Shown: positions 43,459 to 52,531, counted from the stretch's first letter. The stretch is DNA of 64,000 nt from JBFMCC01 sp037445635 (GCA_037445635.1 JBBIKC010000008.1:25394-89393); one strand, 5' to 3'. Made by a program: numbers and translations. Notes: generated by a model not told the origin, from the letters alone.

Positions 43459-45891
43459 ATGACTACGTTACCAAAGCACGCGCAGGCCGTCATCATCGGC
43501 GGCGGAGTGGGCGGGGCGAGTATCGCCTATCACATGGCGGACATGGGCTGGAAGGACATCGTTGTTCTGGAACGCCACGAATTGACGGCGGGGTCAACGT
43601 GGCATTCGGCGGGACTCGTCGGGCAGATGCGCTCGGACGCGAACCTGACGCGCATGATGCACTACAGCACCGACCTGTATCGCAAGTTGAAGGACGAAAC
43701 GGGCGTGGACACCTCGTGGCGCGAAGTGGGCGGAATCCGCCTCGCTTCGTCGCATGAACGGCTGGAGGAGACCAAGCGACTCGTCGGGATGGCGCGCTCA
43801 TTCGGCGTGCCGATGGAATTGATTACGCCGAAAGAGGCGCAGGCGATGTTCCCGCTGATGGACATCACGGGAGTCGTCGCCGCGGCATACACACCCAACG
43901 ACGGCTCGATTGATCCGACGGGCCTCACCAATGCGCTCGCGGCAGGCGCAAAGATGCGCGGCGCGAAGATTTTTACGAACACCAACGTGGAAGCGATTCG
44001 CTTGAAGAACGGACGCGTCAGCGAGGTGGTGACCGATCAGGGCACGATCCAGACCGAGGTCGTGGTGAACGCCGCGGGGTTGTGGGGACGCGAGGTCGGC
44101 AAGATGGTCGGGTTGAATCTGCCCGTCATTCCGATGGCGCACTTGTACATCATGACCAAGCCCATCGAGGGAGTCACGCACACGTTCCCGAATTTGCGCG
44201 ATCCCGATTTGCTCGTCTATTGGCGCGAGGAGGTCGGAGGGTTGATCACGGGCGGGTACGAGCGGCAGCCCGCGACGTTCGGCCTGAGCGGAATCCCGCG
44301 CGATTTCAAATTCCAGCTGCTCGCGCCCGATTGGGAGCGTTTCGCGCCGCTAATGGAAAACTCCATCCGCCGCGTGCCTGCGATTGAAAACGCGGAGATC
44401 GTCAAGCTGCTCAACGGTCCCGAAGGCTTCACGCCCGACGGCGAATTTTTGCTGGGGCCGACTTCGGTCAAGGGATTCTGGGTGGCGTGCGCCTTCTGCG
44501 CGCACGGCCTGGCGGGCGCGGGCGGGATCGGCAAGGTGATGGCCGAGTGGATCATCGAAGGCCATCCCGAATGGGACGTGTGGCGGCTCGACGTGCGGCG
44601 CTTCGGCCCCAACTACGACAGCCTCGATTACACTGCGGCGCGCACCATCGAAACGTACACGCAGTATTACGACATTCACTTCCCCGGCGAGGAGCGCATG
44701 TCGCGGCGCGGGCAGCGGCTCTCGCCCACGTACTTCCGATTGCGCGATCTGCGCTGTTCGTTCGGCGAAAAGTTCGGCTGGGAACGCCCCAACTGGTTCG
44801 GTATCTATGAGGAAAAAGCCACGCACGGACATGAGCCGCGCGGCTGGGCGCGCCACAACTGGAGCCGCGCCATCGGCCACGAGCATTTGATGACGCGCGA
44901 ACACGCGGGTCTCTTCGACGAAACCTCCTTCAACAAGTTCGAAGTGCGCGGCGCGGGCGCGCTCAAGTTCCTCAATCGCGTCTGCGCGAATCAAATTGAC
45001 GTCCCCATCGGGACGGTCGTCTACACCCAATGCCTCAACAAGCGCGGCGGCATCGAGTGCGATTTCACTGTCACCCGCCTGGGCGAGGAAAAATTCCTCA
45101 TCATCACGGGCACCGCGTTCGGTCAGCATGACGCGTCGTGGCTCTCGCTGAATATGCCCGACGATGGAAGCGTCACGCTCGAGGATGTCGGCTCGCAGTA
45201 CGCGTGCATCGGCTTGTGGGGACCGAAGGCGCGCAAGATTTTGGAGAAGGTCACGACGGACGACGTGTCGAACGCGGGCTTCCCGTACATGACCGCCAAA
45301 CGCATCACCGTCGGCGACGTCCCCGCGCTCGCTTCGCGCGTGACCTATGTGGGCGAACTCGGCTGGGAATTCTACTGCCCGATGGAGTACGGCCTGCGTC
45401 TGTGGGACACGCTTTGGGAGGCGGGCGTCCCCGAGGGGATGGTGGCCGCGGGTTACAAAGCCATTGATACGCTGCGGCTCGAAAAGGGTTATCGCTACTG
45501 GAGCAGCGAGATCAGCCCCGACTATAATCCGTACGAAGCAGGATTGGGATTCGCGGTTAAACTTGACAAACCGGACTTTATCGGTAAAGAAGCGCTGCTG
45601 GAAGCCAGGAAAAAAGGCTTGACGCGGAAACTGGTCTGCATGTCCATCGCCGACGACCGCACCATCGCGCTCGGCAAGGAACCCATCCGCGCGGGAGAGG
45701 ACATCATCGGCTGGGTGGCCGCGGGCGGATACGGCTACTCGGTGAAGAAGAGTCTCGCCTACGCGTACGTGCCGATGGAATACAGCAAGCCCGGCACAAA
45801 ATTGACAATTGAATTCTTCGGTGAACGCATGGCGGCGGAGGTGGTCGCGTCGCCGCTGTGGGATCCGAAAGGTGAGAGGATACGAGCGTAG
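43459..45891 (+). CDS. FAD-dependent dimethylglycine/sarcosine dehydrogenase-like protein with GcvT domain (2)
   Basis: 810 aa with AGGAGATTAC before the ATG. The FAD domain starts AVIIGGGVGGASIAYHMADMG, with GSTWHSAGLVGQM carrying the covalent-FAD His position. The central DAO region and the GcvT C-terminal half (GGIECDFTVTRLG, EKGYRYWSSEISPDYNPYEAG) are complete. It removes an N-methyl group as a C1 unit for folate, or acts on a related N-alkyl amine. It is colinear with the paralogue at 33798-36227 but clearly diverged, which suggests two successive demethylations or different substrates. Confidence 0.92.
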   Translation: MTTLPKHAQAVIIGGGVGGASIAYHMADMGWKDIVVLERHELTAGSTWHSAGLVGQMRSDANLTRMMHYSTDLYRKLKDETGVDTSWREVGGIRLASSHERLEETKRLVGMARSFGVPMELITPKEAQAMFPLMDITGVVAAAYTPNDGSIDPTGLTNALAAGAKMRGAKIFTNTNVEAIRLKNGRVSEVVTDQGTIQTEVVVNAAGLWGREVGKMVGLNLPVIPMAHLYIMTKPIEGVTHTFPNLRDPDLLVYWREEVGGLITGGYERQPATFGLSGIPRDFKFQLLAPDWERFAPLMENSIRRVPAIENAEIVKLLNGPEGFTPDGEFLLGPTSVKGFWVACAFCAHGLAGAGGIGKVMAEWIIEGHPEWDVWRLDVRRFGPNYDSLDYTAARTIETYTQYYDIHFPGEERMSRRGQRLSPTYFRLRDLRCSFGEKFGWERPNWFGIYEEKATHGHEPRGWARHNWSRAIGHEHLMTREHAGLFDETSFNKFEVRGAGALKFLNRVCANQIDVPIGTVVYTQCLNKRGGIECDFTVTRLGEEKFLIITGTAFGQHDASWLSLNMPDDGSVTLEDVGSQYACIGLWGPKARKILEKVTTDDVSNAGFPYMTAKRITVGDVPALASRVTYVGELGWEFYCPMEYGLRLWDTLWEAGVPEGMVAAGYKAIDTLRLEKGYRYWSSEISPDYNPYEAGLGFAVKLDKPDFIGKEALLEARKKGLTRKLVCMSIADDRTIALGKEPIRAGEDIIGWVAAGGYGYSVKKSLAYAYVPMEYSKPGTKLTIEFFGERMAAEVVASPLWDPKGERIRA

Positions 45892-46013
45892 AATTCGGAC
45901 GCTGCGCGCATGGATGAACATAGATTGTTTTCCGCGTCCATTTGCGCCCGTCTGCGTTCCAATTTGAAATAAAGGCGCCGTATAAAAATCAAACCAAAGG
46001 AGCATTTATAGCC

Positions 46014-46967
46014 ATGTCTGATCTCGCCATTGACCGAGCCATCGCCAAAGTTCCGTTCCTGGCGGGATCGAAGAACATCAAGAAGACTCCCCTCAGCGGC
46101 GGAATCACCAACCTGAACTTCAAAATAGACGCCGACGGGAAATCGTACGTCATCCGTCTGGCGGGGGCGGATACGGATAAACTCGGCATCAAGCGCGATG
46201 TCGAGTATGCCGCGAACAAAGCCGCGGGCGAGTTGGGCATCGCGCCGGAGGTGGTGTATTTCATCGAACCCGAGGGATACATTGTCACGCGCTTCGTCAA
46301 CGGCAAGCGCATCATGCCCGAGGAGATCGTCAAGCCTCACAACCTGATGCGGGTGGCCAGCAAAATCCGCCTGTTTCACCGCCACGGCCCCGAACTGAAA
46401 GGCGAATTCAACGTCTTCCGCCGCGTCGAGATGTTGACGAAAACCTCGCAGGCCAACAACTGCAAATTCCCGTTCGATTGGGACTGGATCATGCAAAAGA
46501 AGCGCGAGGTCGAGACGGCGTTGCTGAAAGACCCCTACATCCCCACGCCCTGTCACGACGACCTGCTCAACCTGAACTGGCTGGACGAAGAAGTGCCCGG
46601 TGAAATCGGCGAACTGCGCCTGCTCGACTGGGAATACGCAGGCATGGGCGACATCTTCTTCGACCTCGGCAACTTCTCCCAGCACCACCGCCTCACCGAC
46701 GATCAACAGCGTTTCTTCCTCCAATGCTATTTTGGAGAAGTCACCCCGCAGAATTTCGCCCGTATGAAACTGATGGAGCCGATGTCCGAGTTACACGAGG
46801 CCATGTGGGGAACAACGCAGACGGGAATCTCGACGCTGGAGGAGGATTTCCAGGGCTACGCAGACTTATGGTTCGGACGTCTCCGCCAGCACATGACCGA
46901 TTACCGCTGGGAGCAGTGGTTGAAGGATGTGGCGGGAAAGCCCGCAAAGAAGAAAAAGAGGAAATGA
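46014..46967 (+). CDS. Choline-kinase/aminoglycoside-phosphotransferase-like protein (2)
   Basis: 317 aa from ATG 46014 with AAAGGAGCA upstream; the frame extends left to 45942 without a ribosome site. Motifs: LSGGITNLNFKI, SYVIRLAGADTDKL, catalytic loop PCHDDLLNLNWL and metal loop LRLLDWEYAGMGDIFFDLGN, the standard choline/ethanolamine kinase pattern. It should phosphorylate an amino-alcohol-like hydroxyl. It lies 122 nt after the FAD-GcvT gene. The C-terminus is a short Lys/Arg tail. Confidence 0.9.
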   Translation: MSDLAIDRAIAKVPFLAGSKNIKKTPLSGGITNLNFKIDADGKSYVIRLAGADTDKLGIKRDVEYAANKAAGELGIAPEVVYFIEPEGYIVTRFVNGKRIMPEEIVKPHNLMRVASKIRLFHRHGPELKGEFNVFRRVEMLTKTSQANNCKFPFDWDWIMQKKREVETALLKDPYIPTPCHDDLLNLNWLDEEVPGEIGELRLLDWEYAGMGDIFFDLGNFSQHHRLTDDQQRFFLQCYFGEVTPQNFARMKLMEPMSELHEAMWGTTQTGISTLEEDFQGYADLWFGRLRQHMTDYRWEQWLKDVAGKPAKKKKRK

Positions 46968-47159
46968 ATGGTAATTGGTAATCGAAGAACTCAAACACAA
47001 AGTTCACAAAGGAGACAAAGGTTAATGAGTGGCGCAACGAGGCGATTTCTTTTTGACCATCACGCGTGATCATCAAAGGCAAACCAACATCATCGTCACT
47101 CAACCTGCTCGTTGTCTTCGTGTTTAAACCAATAAAGTAACTACCAAAAGGAGTACCAA
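46968..47159. other. 192-bp gap in the plus-strand arm
   Basis: The gap holds short stretches such as CAAAGTTCACAAAGGAGACAAAGG that resemble decayed repeat or leader sequence. No gene or clear promoter is seen; the aldolase ribosome site AAAGGAG lies at its right end. Confidence 0.35.
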
Positions 47160-48035
47160 ATGTCCATCGCAAATGCAAAAGAGATCATGATCGAGGCCGC
47201 GAAGAAAGGTTATGCTGTCGGGGCGTTCAACGTCACTGACCTGCTTCAGTTCGAGGCAGTCATCGACGCGGCAGTCGAAACGAAGTCGCCCGTCATCGTG
47301 CAGACTTCGGTCAAACCGTCCCAGTTTTTGGGCGCGGATGTGCTGGTGTCCATTTACCATACGCTCGCGCAAAAGGCGCCCGTCCCCGTGGTGCTGCATC
47401 TCGATCACTGCACCGAGATTGATTACTGCAAGAAGTGCGCCGACATCGGCTACACCAACATCATGATTGACGCCTCCAAACAGCCCTTCGAAGAGAACAT
47501 CCGCCAGACGAAAGAGGTGGTGGACTACTGCCACAGCGTCGGCAATATCTCTGTCGAGGGCGAACTGGGGACCGTTTCGGGCGTGGAAGACCAGGTCAAG
47601 GTCGCGGAGGACGAGGCGCAGTTGGCGAATCCGCAGCAATCGGTGGAATTCGTAGAACGCACGGGCGTGGACATCTTCGCCCCCGCCATCGGCACCGCGC
47701 ACGGCGTGTACAAGACCAAGAATCCGAAAGTGGACTTCGACCGCCTCGCCACCATCAACAAGATGTTGAACGGCGGCGGCATCAAGACCCCGCTGGTCGT
47801 CCACGGCGGGACAGGCCTGCCCGAAGACTACATCAAGAAACTGCTGGCGGCGGGCGGCGCAAAGTTCAACGTCTCCACCGAGTTGAAGCATACGCTGATT
47901 GACGCCAAGTACGAGTACATCACCGCACACCGCGACGAGTACGACCCCGGCAAGATTGACAAGGTCGTGCGTGAAGCGACGAAGAAAGCCGTGATGCACT
48001 GGATGGAGATGGTGGAGTCGGTGGGGAAGGCGTGA
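47160..48035 (+). CDS. Class II fructose-bisphosphate aldolase family protein
   Basis: 291 aa. Zinc and catalytic motifs are in place: GAFNVTDLLQFEA, VVLHLDHCTE (Asp and first His), VEGELGTVSG, IGTAHGVYK (second His) and LVVHGGTGLPED (third His). The family includes fructose-1,6-bisphosphate, tagatose-1,6-bisphosphate and 6-phospho-5-dehydro-2-deoxygluconate aldolases. In this cluster, cleavage of a phosphorylated hydroxy-ketone or hydroxy-aldehyde intermediate is more likely than glycolysis, though I cannot exclude the latter. Confidence 0.93.
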   Translation: MSIANAKEIMIEAAKKGYAVGAFNVTDLLQFEAVIDAAVETKSPVIVQTSVKPSQFLGADVLVSIYHTLAQKAPVPVVLHLDHCTEIDYCKKCADIGYTNIMIDASKQPFEENIRQTKEVVDYCHSVGNISVEGELGTVSGVEDQVKVAEDEAQLANPQQSVEFVERTGVDIFAPAIGTAHGVYKTKNPKVDFDRLATINKMLNGGGIKTPLVVHGGTGLPEDYIKKLLAAGGAKFNVSTELKHTLIDAKYEYITAHRDEYDPGKIDKVVREATKKAVMHWMEMVESVGKA

Positions 48036-48141
48036 GGCGAGATAGGAGATAGGAGTTAGGAGATAGGAGTTAGGAGATAGGAGATAGGAGATAGGAGTTA
48101 GGAGTTAGGAGATAGGAATTAGGAGTTAGGAGTTAGGAGTT
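48036..48141. repeat. Tandem 7-bp repeat (TAGGAGA / TAGGAGT)
   Basis: About thirteen units of TAGGAG plus A or T, in the order GATAGGAG / TTAGGAG, run without interruption after the aldolase stop codon. It is a simple-sequence array with strand-slippage potential. Each unit contains a Shine-Dalgarno-like AGGAG, but no start codon is suitably placed. Confidence 0.85.
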
Positions 48142-48197
48142 ACGTATTGCGTGTTGCGTAGAGCGTAACTGTTGGATTGAAAACAACCTTTGATACC

Positions 48198-48293
48198 GTC
48201 ATTGCGAGGAGTGAACGAAGTGAGCGACGAAGCAATCCCCGCGCAACATCCAGGAGATTGCTTCGTCGGGAAAATCGCCCTCCTCGCAATGAC
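48198..48293. repeat. GTCATTGCGAGGAG palindromic element, copy C
   Basis: 96 bp with exact inverted ends GTCATTGCGAGGA / TCCTCGCAATGAC and the core GAAGCAATCCCC / GGAGATTGCTTCG. It separates the tandem array from the aminotransferase gene. Confidence 0.85.
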
Positions 48294-48329
48294 GATGACA
48301 GGAATAAAACTGCTTTCAGGAGAAAACGA

Positions 48330-49442
48330 ATGACAAAGAAAATTGAAGAATACTACGCCCCGTGGGTGAAGGGCATCCCGATGTACATCTCGAACCACAT
48401 CGAACTGGCATGGAAGAAGCCCGAATTACACCGCATGATGTCGAACGAGAATCCGAATCCGCCCTCGGACAAGGTGATCGAGGCGATGGTCAGGTATGCC
48501 AAGATGGCGCATCGCTACCCAGACCAGGGCTTGATCGTCCGCACGAAGATCGCGGAGATGAACGGGCTGGACGGTCCCTACAACGTCATGCTCGGCAACG
48601 GGTCGAGCGAAGTGTACGACAATATCTTCCGCATGTTCATCATCCCCCAGCAGGACGAGGTCATCCAGCATACGCCTTGCTTCGGCATCTACAAACTGCG
48701 CGGCACGCTGCTGGGCGCAAAGATGGTCAACGTGCCGATGATTTATAAGGACAATTACCTTCATTTTGACCCCGACGGCATTCTTAACGCCATCACCGAC
48801 AGGACCAAGATCATCGTCATTGCCAACCCGAACAACCCGACGGGCAACTTCATGGCGCCCGAACACTTCGTCCGCATCGCGGAGACGGGCATCCCCTTCG
48901 TGATTGACGAAGCCTACGTCGAGTATGCGGGGCTTCAAATGTCGCAGGTGGCGTTGACGAAGAAGTACGAGAACGTGATCATCACGCGCACGCTGTCGAA
49001 GGCTTATGGCCTCGCGGGGATGCGCTTCGGATACGCCCTCGGCGCGAAATCCGTGATTGACCAGATCAGCGGTTCGCTTCTTCCCTGGAACGTGGGGACG
49101 ATCCCGATGTGGGCGGCGCTGGCAGCCTTCGAAGATCAGGAGGGACTGGCATATCGCGTCAAGTTCAACAACGAGGCGGTGGACTACATCACCGAGTCGT
49201 TGAGCGTGATCCCCGGCTTTGTCATCTTCCCGTCCAAAGCAAACTATCTCCTGTTCGATTGCGGGAAGACAGGACACACAGGCAAGGAAGTCCTCGCCTT
49301 CGCCGAGAGTAAGGGCATCATCCTGCGCGGCGAGACCGAGAAGTACGGCTCCGACGGCTGGTTCCGCGTCACCATCGGCACAAAGGAAGAGAACGAGTTG
49401 TTTGTCAATACCATCCTTGAGTTTTTTGGGATGAAGAAGTAA
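48330..49442 (+). CDS. HisC-like class I/II PLP aminotransferase
   Basis: 370 aa from ATG 48330 with CAGGAGAAAACG upstream. An open frame extends left to 48177 but is translated repeat C, so it is excluded. PLP motifs: VMLGNGSSEVYDNIFRMF, ANPNNPTGNFM, VIDEAYVEYA and the Schiff-base region TRTLSKAYGLAGMRFGYA (Lys near residue 227). HisC-like enzymes transaminate histidinol phosphate, aromatic amino acids or phospho-amino alcohols. No his genes are nearby, so a role in this catabolic block on a phosphorylated amine is likely. Confidence 0.9.
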   Translation: MTKKIEEYYAPWVKGIPMYISNHIELAWKKPELHRMMSNENPNPPSDKVIEAMVRYAKMAHRYPDQGLIVRTKIAEMNGLDGPYNVMLGNGSSEVYDNIFRMFIIPQQDEVIQHTPCFGIYKLRGTLLGAKMVNVPMIYKDNYLHFDPDGILNAITDRTKIIVIANPNNPTGNFMAPEHFVRIAETGIPFVIDEAYVEYAGLQMSQVALTKKYENVIITRTLSKAYGLAGMRFGYALGAKSVIDQISGSLLPWNVGTIPMWAALAAFEDQEGLAYRVKFNNEAVDYITESLSVIPGFVIFPSKANYLLFDCGKTGHTGKEVLAFAESKGIILRGETEKYGSDGWFRVTIGTKEENELFVNTILEFFGMKK

Positions 49443-49443
49443 G

Positions 49444-49523
49444 GTCATTGCGAGGAGCGAAGCGACGAAGCAATCTCCTCATGCCAGGGGATTGCTTCGC
49501 CCACTTCGTGGGCCCGCAATGAC
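49444..49523. repeat. GTCATTGCGAGGAG palindromic element, copy D
   Basis: 80 bp, ends GTCATTGCGAGGAGCGAAG / GGGCCCGCAATGAC with the core GAAGCAATCTCC / GGGGATTGCTTCG. The right end abuts the ATGGAGG that serves as ribosome site for the HAD gene. Confidence 0.85.
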
Positions 49524-49535
49524 ATGGAGGCAACC

Positions 49536-50300
49536 ATGTCACAAATCAAAGCAGTGTTCTTCGATCAGGACGGCGTCATCATTGACACCGAGCGCGATGG
49601 TCACCGCGTCTCGTTCAACATGACGTTCAAGGAATTCGGCTTCGACGACGAGTGGAGCGTGGACTACTACCACGAACTGCTCCAGATCGCGGGCGGCAAG
49701 GAACGCATGAAGCACCACTGGAAGACGAAAGGCTTCTCGAAGCAGATGACCGAGGAAGAGATTGATGCGCTCATCCCGCAAATGCACAAGCGCAAGACTG
49801 CGCTGTTCGTGGAACTGATCGAGACGGGAAAACTCCCCCTCCGCCCGGGCATCCACAGGTTCATGAAAGAGGCGCTGGAGGCCGGCCTGAAGATCGCGGT
49901 CTGCACCACGTCCAACGAGCAGGCGGCCAAGGCCATCACGGAGAAGATCCTCGCGGATATCAAATTCGACCTCGTCCTCGCGGGCGATGTGGTCAGCAAG
50001 AAAAAGCCCGATCCCGAAATCTACAACCTCGCCCTCTCGAAACTGGGGCTGAAACCCGAAGAAGTCTTCGTTGTGGAGGATTCCAAAAACGGTGTCGCGG
50101 CGTCGAAGGCCGCGGGGATGAAGACCATCGTCACGACGAATGGCTACACTGAAAAAGAAGACGTGAGCGCGGGAGACGTGATTGTCTCCTGCCTGGGCGA
50201 TCCCGACGGCGAGAAGGCCGCCATGCGCAAAGGCGACCTGCCCGGTTTCGACGGCGTGGTGCACGTCAAACAGTTGGTGGAGGTGTTCTCGAAGGGGTGA
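49536..50300 (+). CDS. HAD-superfamily phosphatase (beta-phosphoglucomutase-like)
   Basis: 254 aa from ATG 49536, with GGAGG 9 nt upstream; an ATG at 49524 is in the ribosome site itself. Motif I FFDQDGVIIDTE, motif II AVCTTSNEQ, motif III KKKPDPEIYNL and motif IV VVEDSKNGVAA are all present, with a helical cap (about 20-85). It should dephosphorylate a small phospho-metabolite. It is the last gene of the plus-strand arm, before a terminator, and would release the end product of the pathway. Confidence 0.92.
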   Translation: MSQIKAVFFDQDGVIIDTERDGHRVSFNMTFKEFGFDDEWSVDYYHELLQIAGGKERMKHHWKTKGFSKQMTEEEIDALIPQMHKRKTALFVELIETGKLPLRPGIHRFMKEALEAGLKIAVCTTSNEQAAKAITEKILADIKFDLVLAGDVVSKKKPDPEIYNLALSKLGLKPEEVFVVEDSKNGVAASKAAGMKTIVTTNGYTEKEDVSAGDVIVSCLGDPDGEKAAMRKGDLPGFDGVVHVKQLVEVFSKG

Positions 50301-50329
50301 TTCTCATAAGGGACGATTTTGGAAATCAG

Positions 50330-50366
50330 ACAGACCGACCGGGAAACCGGAAGGTCTGTTTCTTTT
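50330..50366 (+). terminator. Terminator of the plus-strand catabolic arm
   Basis: ACAGACC / GGTCTGT encloses an inner CCGG-GAAA-CCGG tetraloop stem and is followed by TTTCTTTTCC. It closes the transcript after the HAD gene. Confidence 0.65.
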
Positions 50367-50431
50367 CCGCCAGTTAGAGGCGCGGGCAAATCATTGACCG
50401 CAATTGCCTTCATGGAACGACACACCTCAGG

Positions 50432-51421
50432 CTAAAAGATAAATCGAACTGCCGCCAGATAAAGTCCCGCGGAAACGAACGTCGTAGCGGGGATCGTCAA
50501 GATCCAGGCCGTAATGATTTCCTGTACCAGCCCCCAGCGGACCTTGTTTGCCCGTTCAGCCGCGCCGATGCCCATGATGGTCGAATTGATGATCTGCGTG
50601 GCGCTCACCGGCCCGCCGAAGAGCGAGGCGGCGAGGATCACCATTGCAGACATCACCTGCGAGGTAAAACCGTCCACCGGGCGGATTTTGTAAATGAAAA
50701 TGCCCCCTACCGTATGGATCAACCGCCAACCGCCGACAATAGTGCCAAGCGCAAGCGCGGAAGCGCAGAGCGCGATGACCCAGACCGGCACGGCAAAGAC
50801 CGATAAATACCCCCCAGCCGCCAGCGCCAGCGTGATGACGCCCATGCACTTCTGCCCGTCATTACTGCCGTGGCTCAATCCCAGCGCCAGAGCGGTGATG
50901 ATCTGGGCTTTTTTAAAGAATCCGTTAATGCGCGGCGTTGCATTTTGGCTCAGGGCTCTCACGAACCTGAACAATAGGAACGCAAGGACAAAACCGGCGA
51001 TGGGAGACACAAACAGAAAAATCAGAATCCGAAACAATCCGTCGGCCTGAACCGCCTGGGCACCCGCCCGCATCGAGGCCGCGCCGAGCAGGCCGCCAAT
51101 CAGGGCGTGGGAAGAACTGTTTGGAAGCCTGACCAGCCAGGTGACCAGTGCCCACAGGATCGCGCTGGCCAGCGCGACGACAATGACCCGTTCGTTGACG
51201 GCCGCCGCCTCGACCACGCCGCGGCCGATGGTCTGCGCGACCGCCGCGCCGAAAATGAACGGGCCGGAGAATTCGGCCAGCGCGGTCACACCCAGAGCCA
51301 CGCGCGGCGAATACGCCCGCGACGAAATCAATGTGGAAACCACATTCCTGGAATCGTGCATCCCGTTCATGAAACTAAAGCAAAATGCCAAAGCGATCAG
51401 AACAATAAGGAGCGGAGGCAT
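50432..51421 (-). CDS. PiT-family inorganic phosphate transporter (1)
   Basis: 329 aa from ATG 51421. About ten hydrophobic segments. Both PiT signature repeats are present: an N-terminal SFMNGMHDSRNVVST and an internal LGLSHGSNDGQKCMGV, the inverted-topology PD pair. It is a low-affinity symporter for phosphate or metal-phosphate. It is the third gene of a DUF47-PiT-PiT set transcribed leftwards. A second copy lies immediately upstream. Confidence 0.93.
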   Translation of the reverse strand: MPPLLIVLIALAFCFSFMNGMHDSRNVVSTLISSRAYSPRVALGVTALAEFSGPFIFGAAVAQTIGRGVVEAAAVNERVIVVALASAILWALVTWLVRLPNSSSHALIGGLLGAASMRAGAQAVQADGLFRILIFLFVSPIAGFVLAFLLFRFVRALSQNATPRINGFFKKAQIITALALGLSHGSNDGQKCMGVITLALAAGGYLSVFAVPVWVIALCASALALGTIVGGWRLIHTVGGIFIYKIRPVDGFTSQVMSAMVILAASLFGGPVSATQIINSTIMGIGAAERANKVRWGLVQEIITAWILTIPATTFVSAGLYLAAVRFIF

Positions 51422-51479
51422 GAAAAATAACTCCCTCGACCACGCGCGCTGTGCAGAGGTACAGGAAAGTATTGAAGGG

Positions 51480-52466
51480 TCACGCAAGGATGCGGCCAAG
51501 GAGAACGTAAACGCCCGCCGCGGCCAGCGCGGTCGCGGGGATAGTCATCACCCAGGCTGTGACAATCTCCTGCGCCACACCCCAGCGCACCTTGTTCGCC
51601 CGTTCCGCCGCGCCGACTCCCATGATGGCCGAACTGACCACCTGTGTGGTGCTGACGGGGCCGCCGAAGATGGAAGCCGCCAGGATGACCGCGGCCGAGG
51701 CGAATTGCGACGCAAACCCGTCCACCGGGCGGATCCTGTAGAATTTGCCGCCCAGCGTGCGAATCAAACGCCAGCCGCCAAGCGCTGTCCCGAGCGCGAT
51801 CATCAACGCGCAGGTAAAGATGACCCAGATCGGCACTTGAAAAGTGGACAGGCTTCCGCCGATCACCAGCGCGAGGGTGATGAGTCCCATCGTCTTCTGG
51901 GCATCGTTGGTGCCGTGGCTCAACGCCAGCGCCAGCGCCGTGACTATCTGACTCTGCCTGAAGAAACGGTTGATGCGCGGCGTCGCATTCCAAGACAGAA
52001 TGAGCGTCAACCGCAAGATCAAATATCCGACCAGAAATCCAATGATCGGCGAGGTAAAGAGCGCGATCAGGATCTTCTCGAACCCCGCCATTTGAACCGA
52101 CCGCCAGCCGGCGCCCATGATCACCGCGCCGATGAAACCGCCGATCAGGGCGTGGGAGGAACTGCTCGGGAATCCCAGATACCACGTGAGAAGATTCCAT
52201 CCGATCGCGCTGACCAGCGCGGCGAGCAGGACCCGCTCGTTAATCGCCTCTGCCGCGACGATCTCGTGGCCGATGGTCGTAGCCACCGCCACGCCGAAAA
52301 TGAAAGGGCCGAGAAAATTGGCGAGCGCGGTCATCCCCAGCGCGAGGCGCGGCGAAAGCGCCCTCGAGGAAAGCATGGTAGCGACCACATTGCTGGAGTC
52401 GTGGATCCCATTGAGAAAGTCGAACAGAAGCGACAGACCGATGACGACCCAGATGATCATGGACAT
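51480..52466 (-). CDS. PiT-family inorganic phosphate transporter (2)
   Basis: 328 aa, a tandem paralogue of the previous gene over the whole length (DFLNGIHDSSNVVAT and LALSHGTNDAQKTMGL). The genes are separated by 58 nt. The first residues differ but the repeats are strongly alike, so the pair arose by local duplication. It probably gives a different affinity or metal selectivity. Confidence 0.93.
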   Translation of the reverse strand: MSMIIWVVIGLSLLFDFLNGIHDSSNVVATMLSSRALSPRLALGMTALANFLGPFIFGVAVATTIGHEIVAAEAINERVLLAALVSAIGWNLLTWYLGFPSSSSHALIGGFIGAVIMGAGWRSVQMAGFEKILIALFTSPIIGFLVGYLILRLTLILSWNATPRINRFFRQSQIVTALALALSHGTNDAQKTMGLITLALVIGGSLSTFQVPIWVIFTCALMIALGTALGGWRLIRTLGGKFYRIRPVDGFASQFASAAVILAASIFGGPVSTTQVVSSAIMGVGAAERANKVRWGVAQEIVTAWVMTIPATALAAAGVYVLLGRILA

Positions 52467-52531
52467 GGACCCGGCTCCGGAGGATTCTGTAGCGCGATAC
52501 TCATATCGTCCCTAGCTAAATGAACTCCGCG

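Noticed and set aside
44350..46005. Long minus-strand open frame opposite the second FAD-GcvT gene
   Set aside because: The plus strand shows full FAD and GcvT motifs; the antisense frame has none.
48036..48293. CRISPR array
   Set aside because: The 7-bp tandem units have no spacers, the neighbouring palindrome is a single dispersed repeat, and no cas genes are present.
48177..48329. N-terminal extension of the aminotransferase
   Set aside because: It translates repeat C and lies upstream of a good ribosome site and ATG at 48330.
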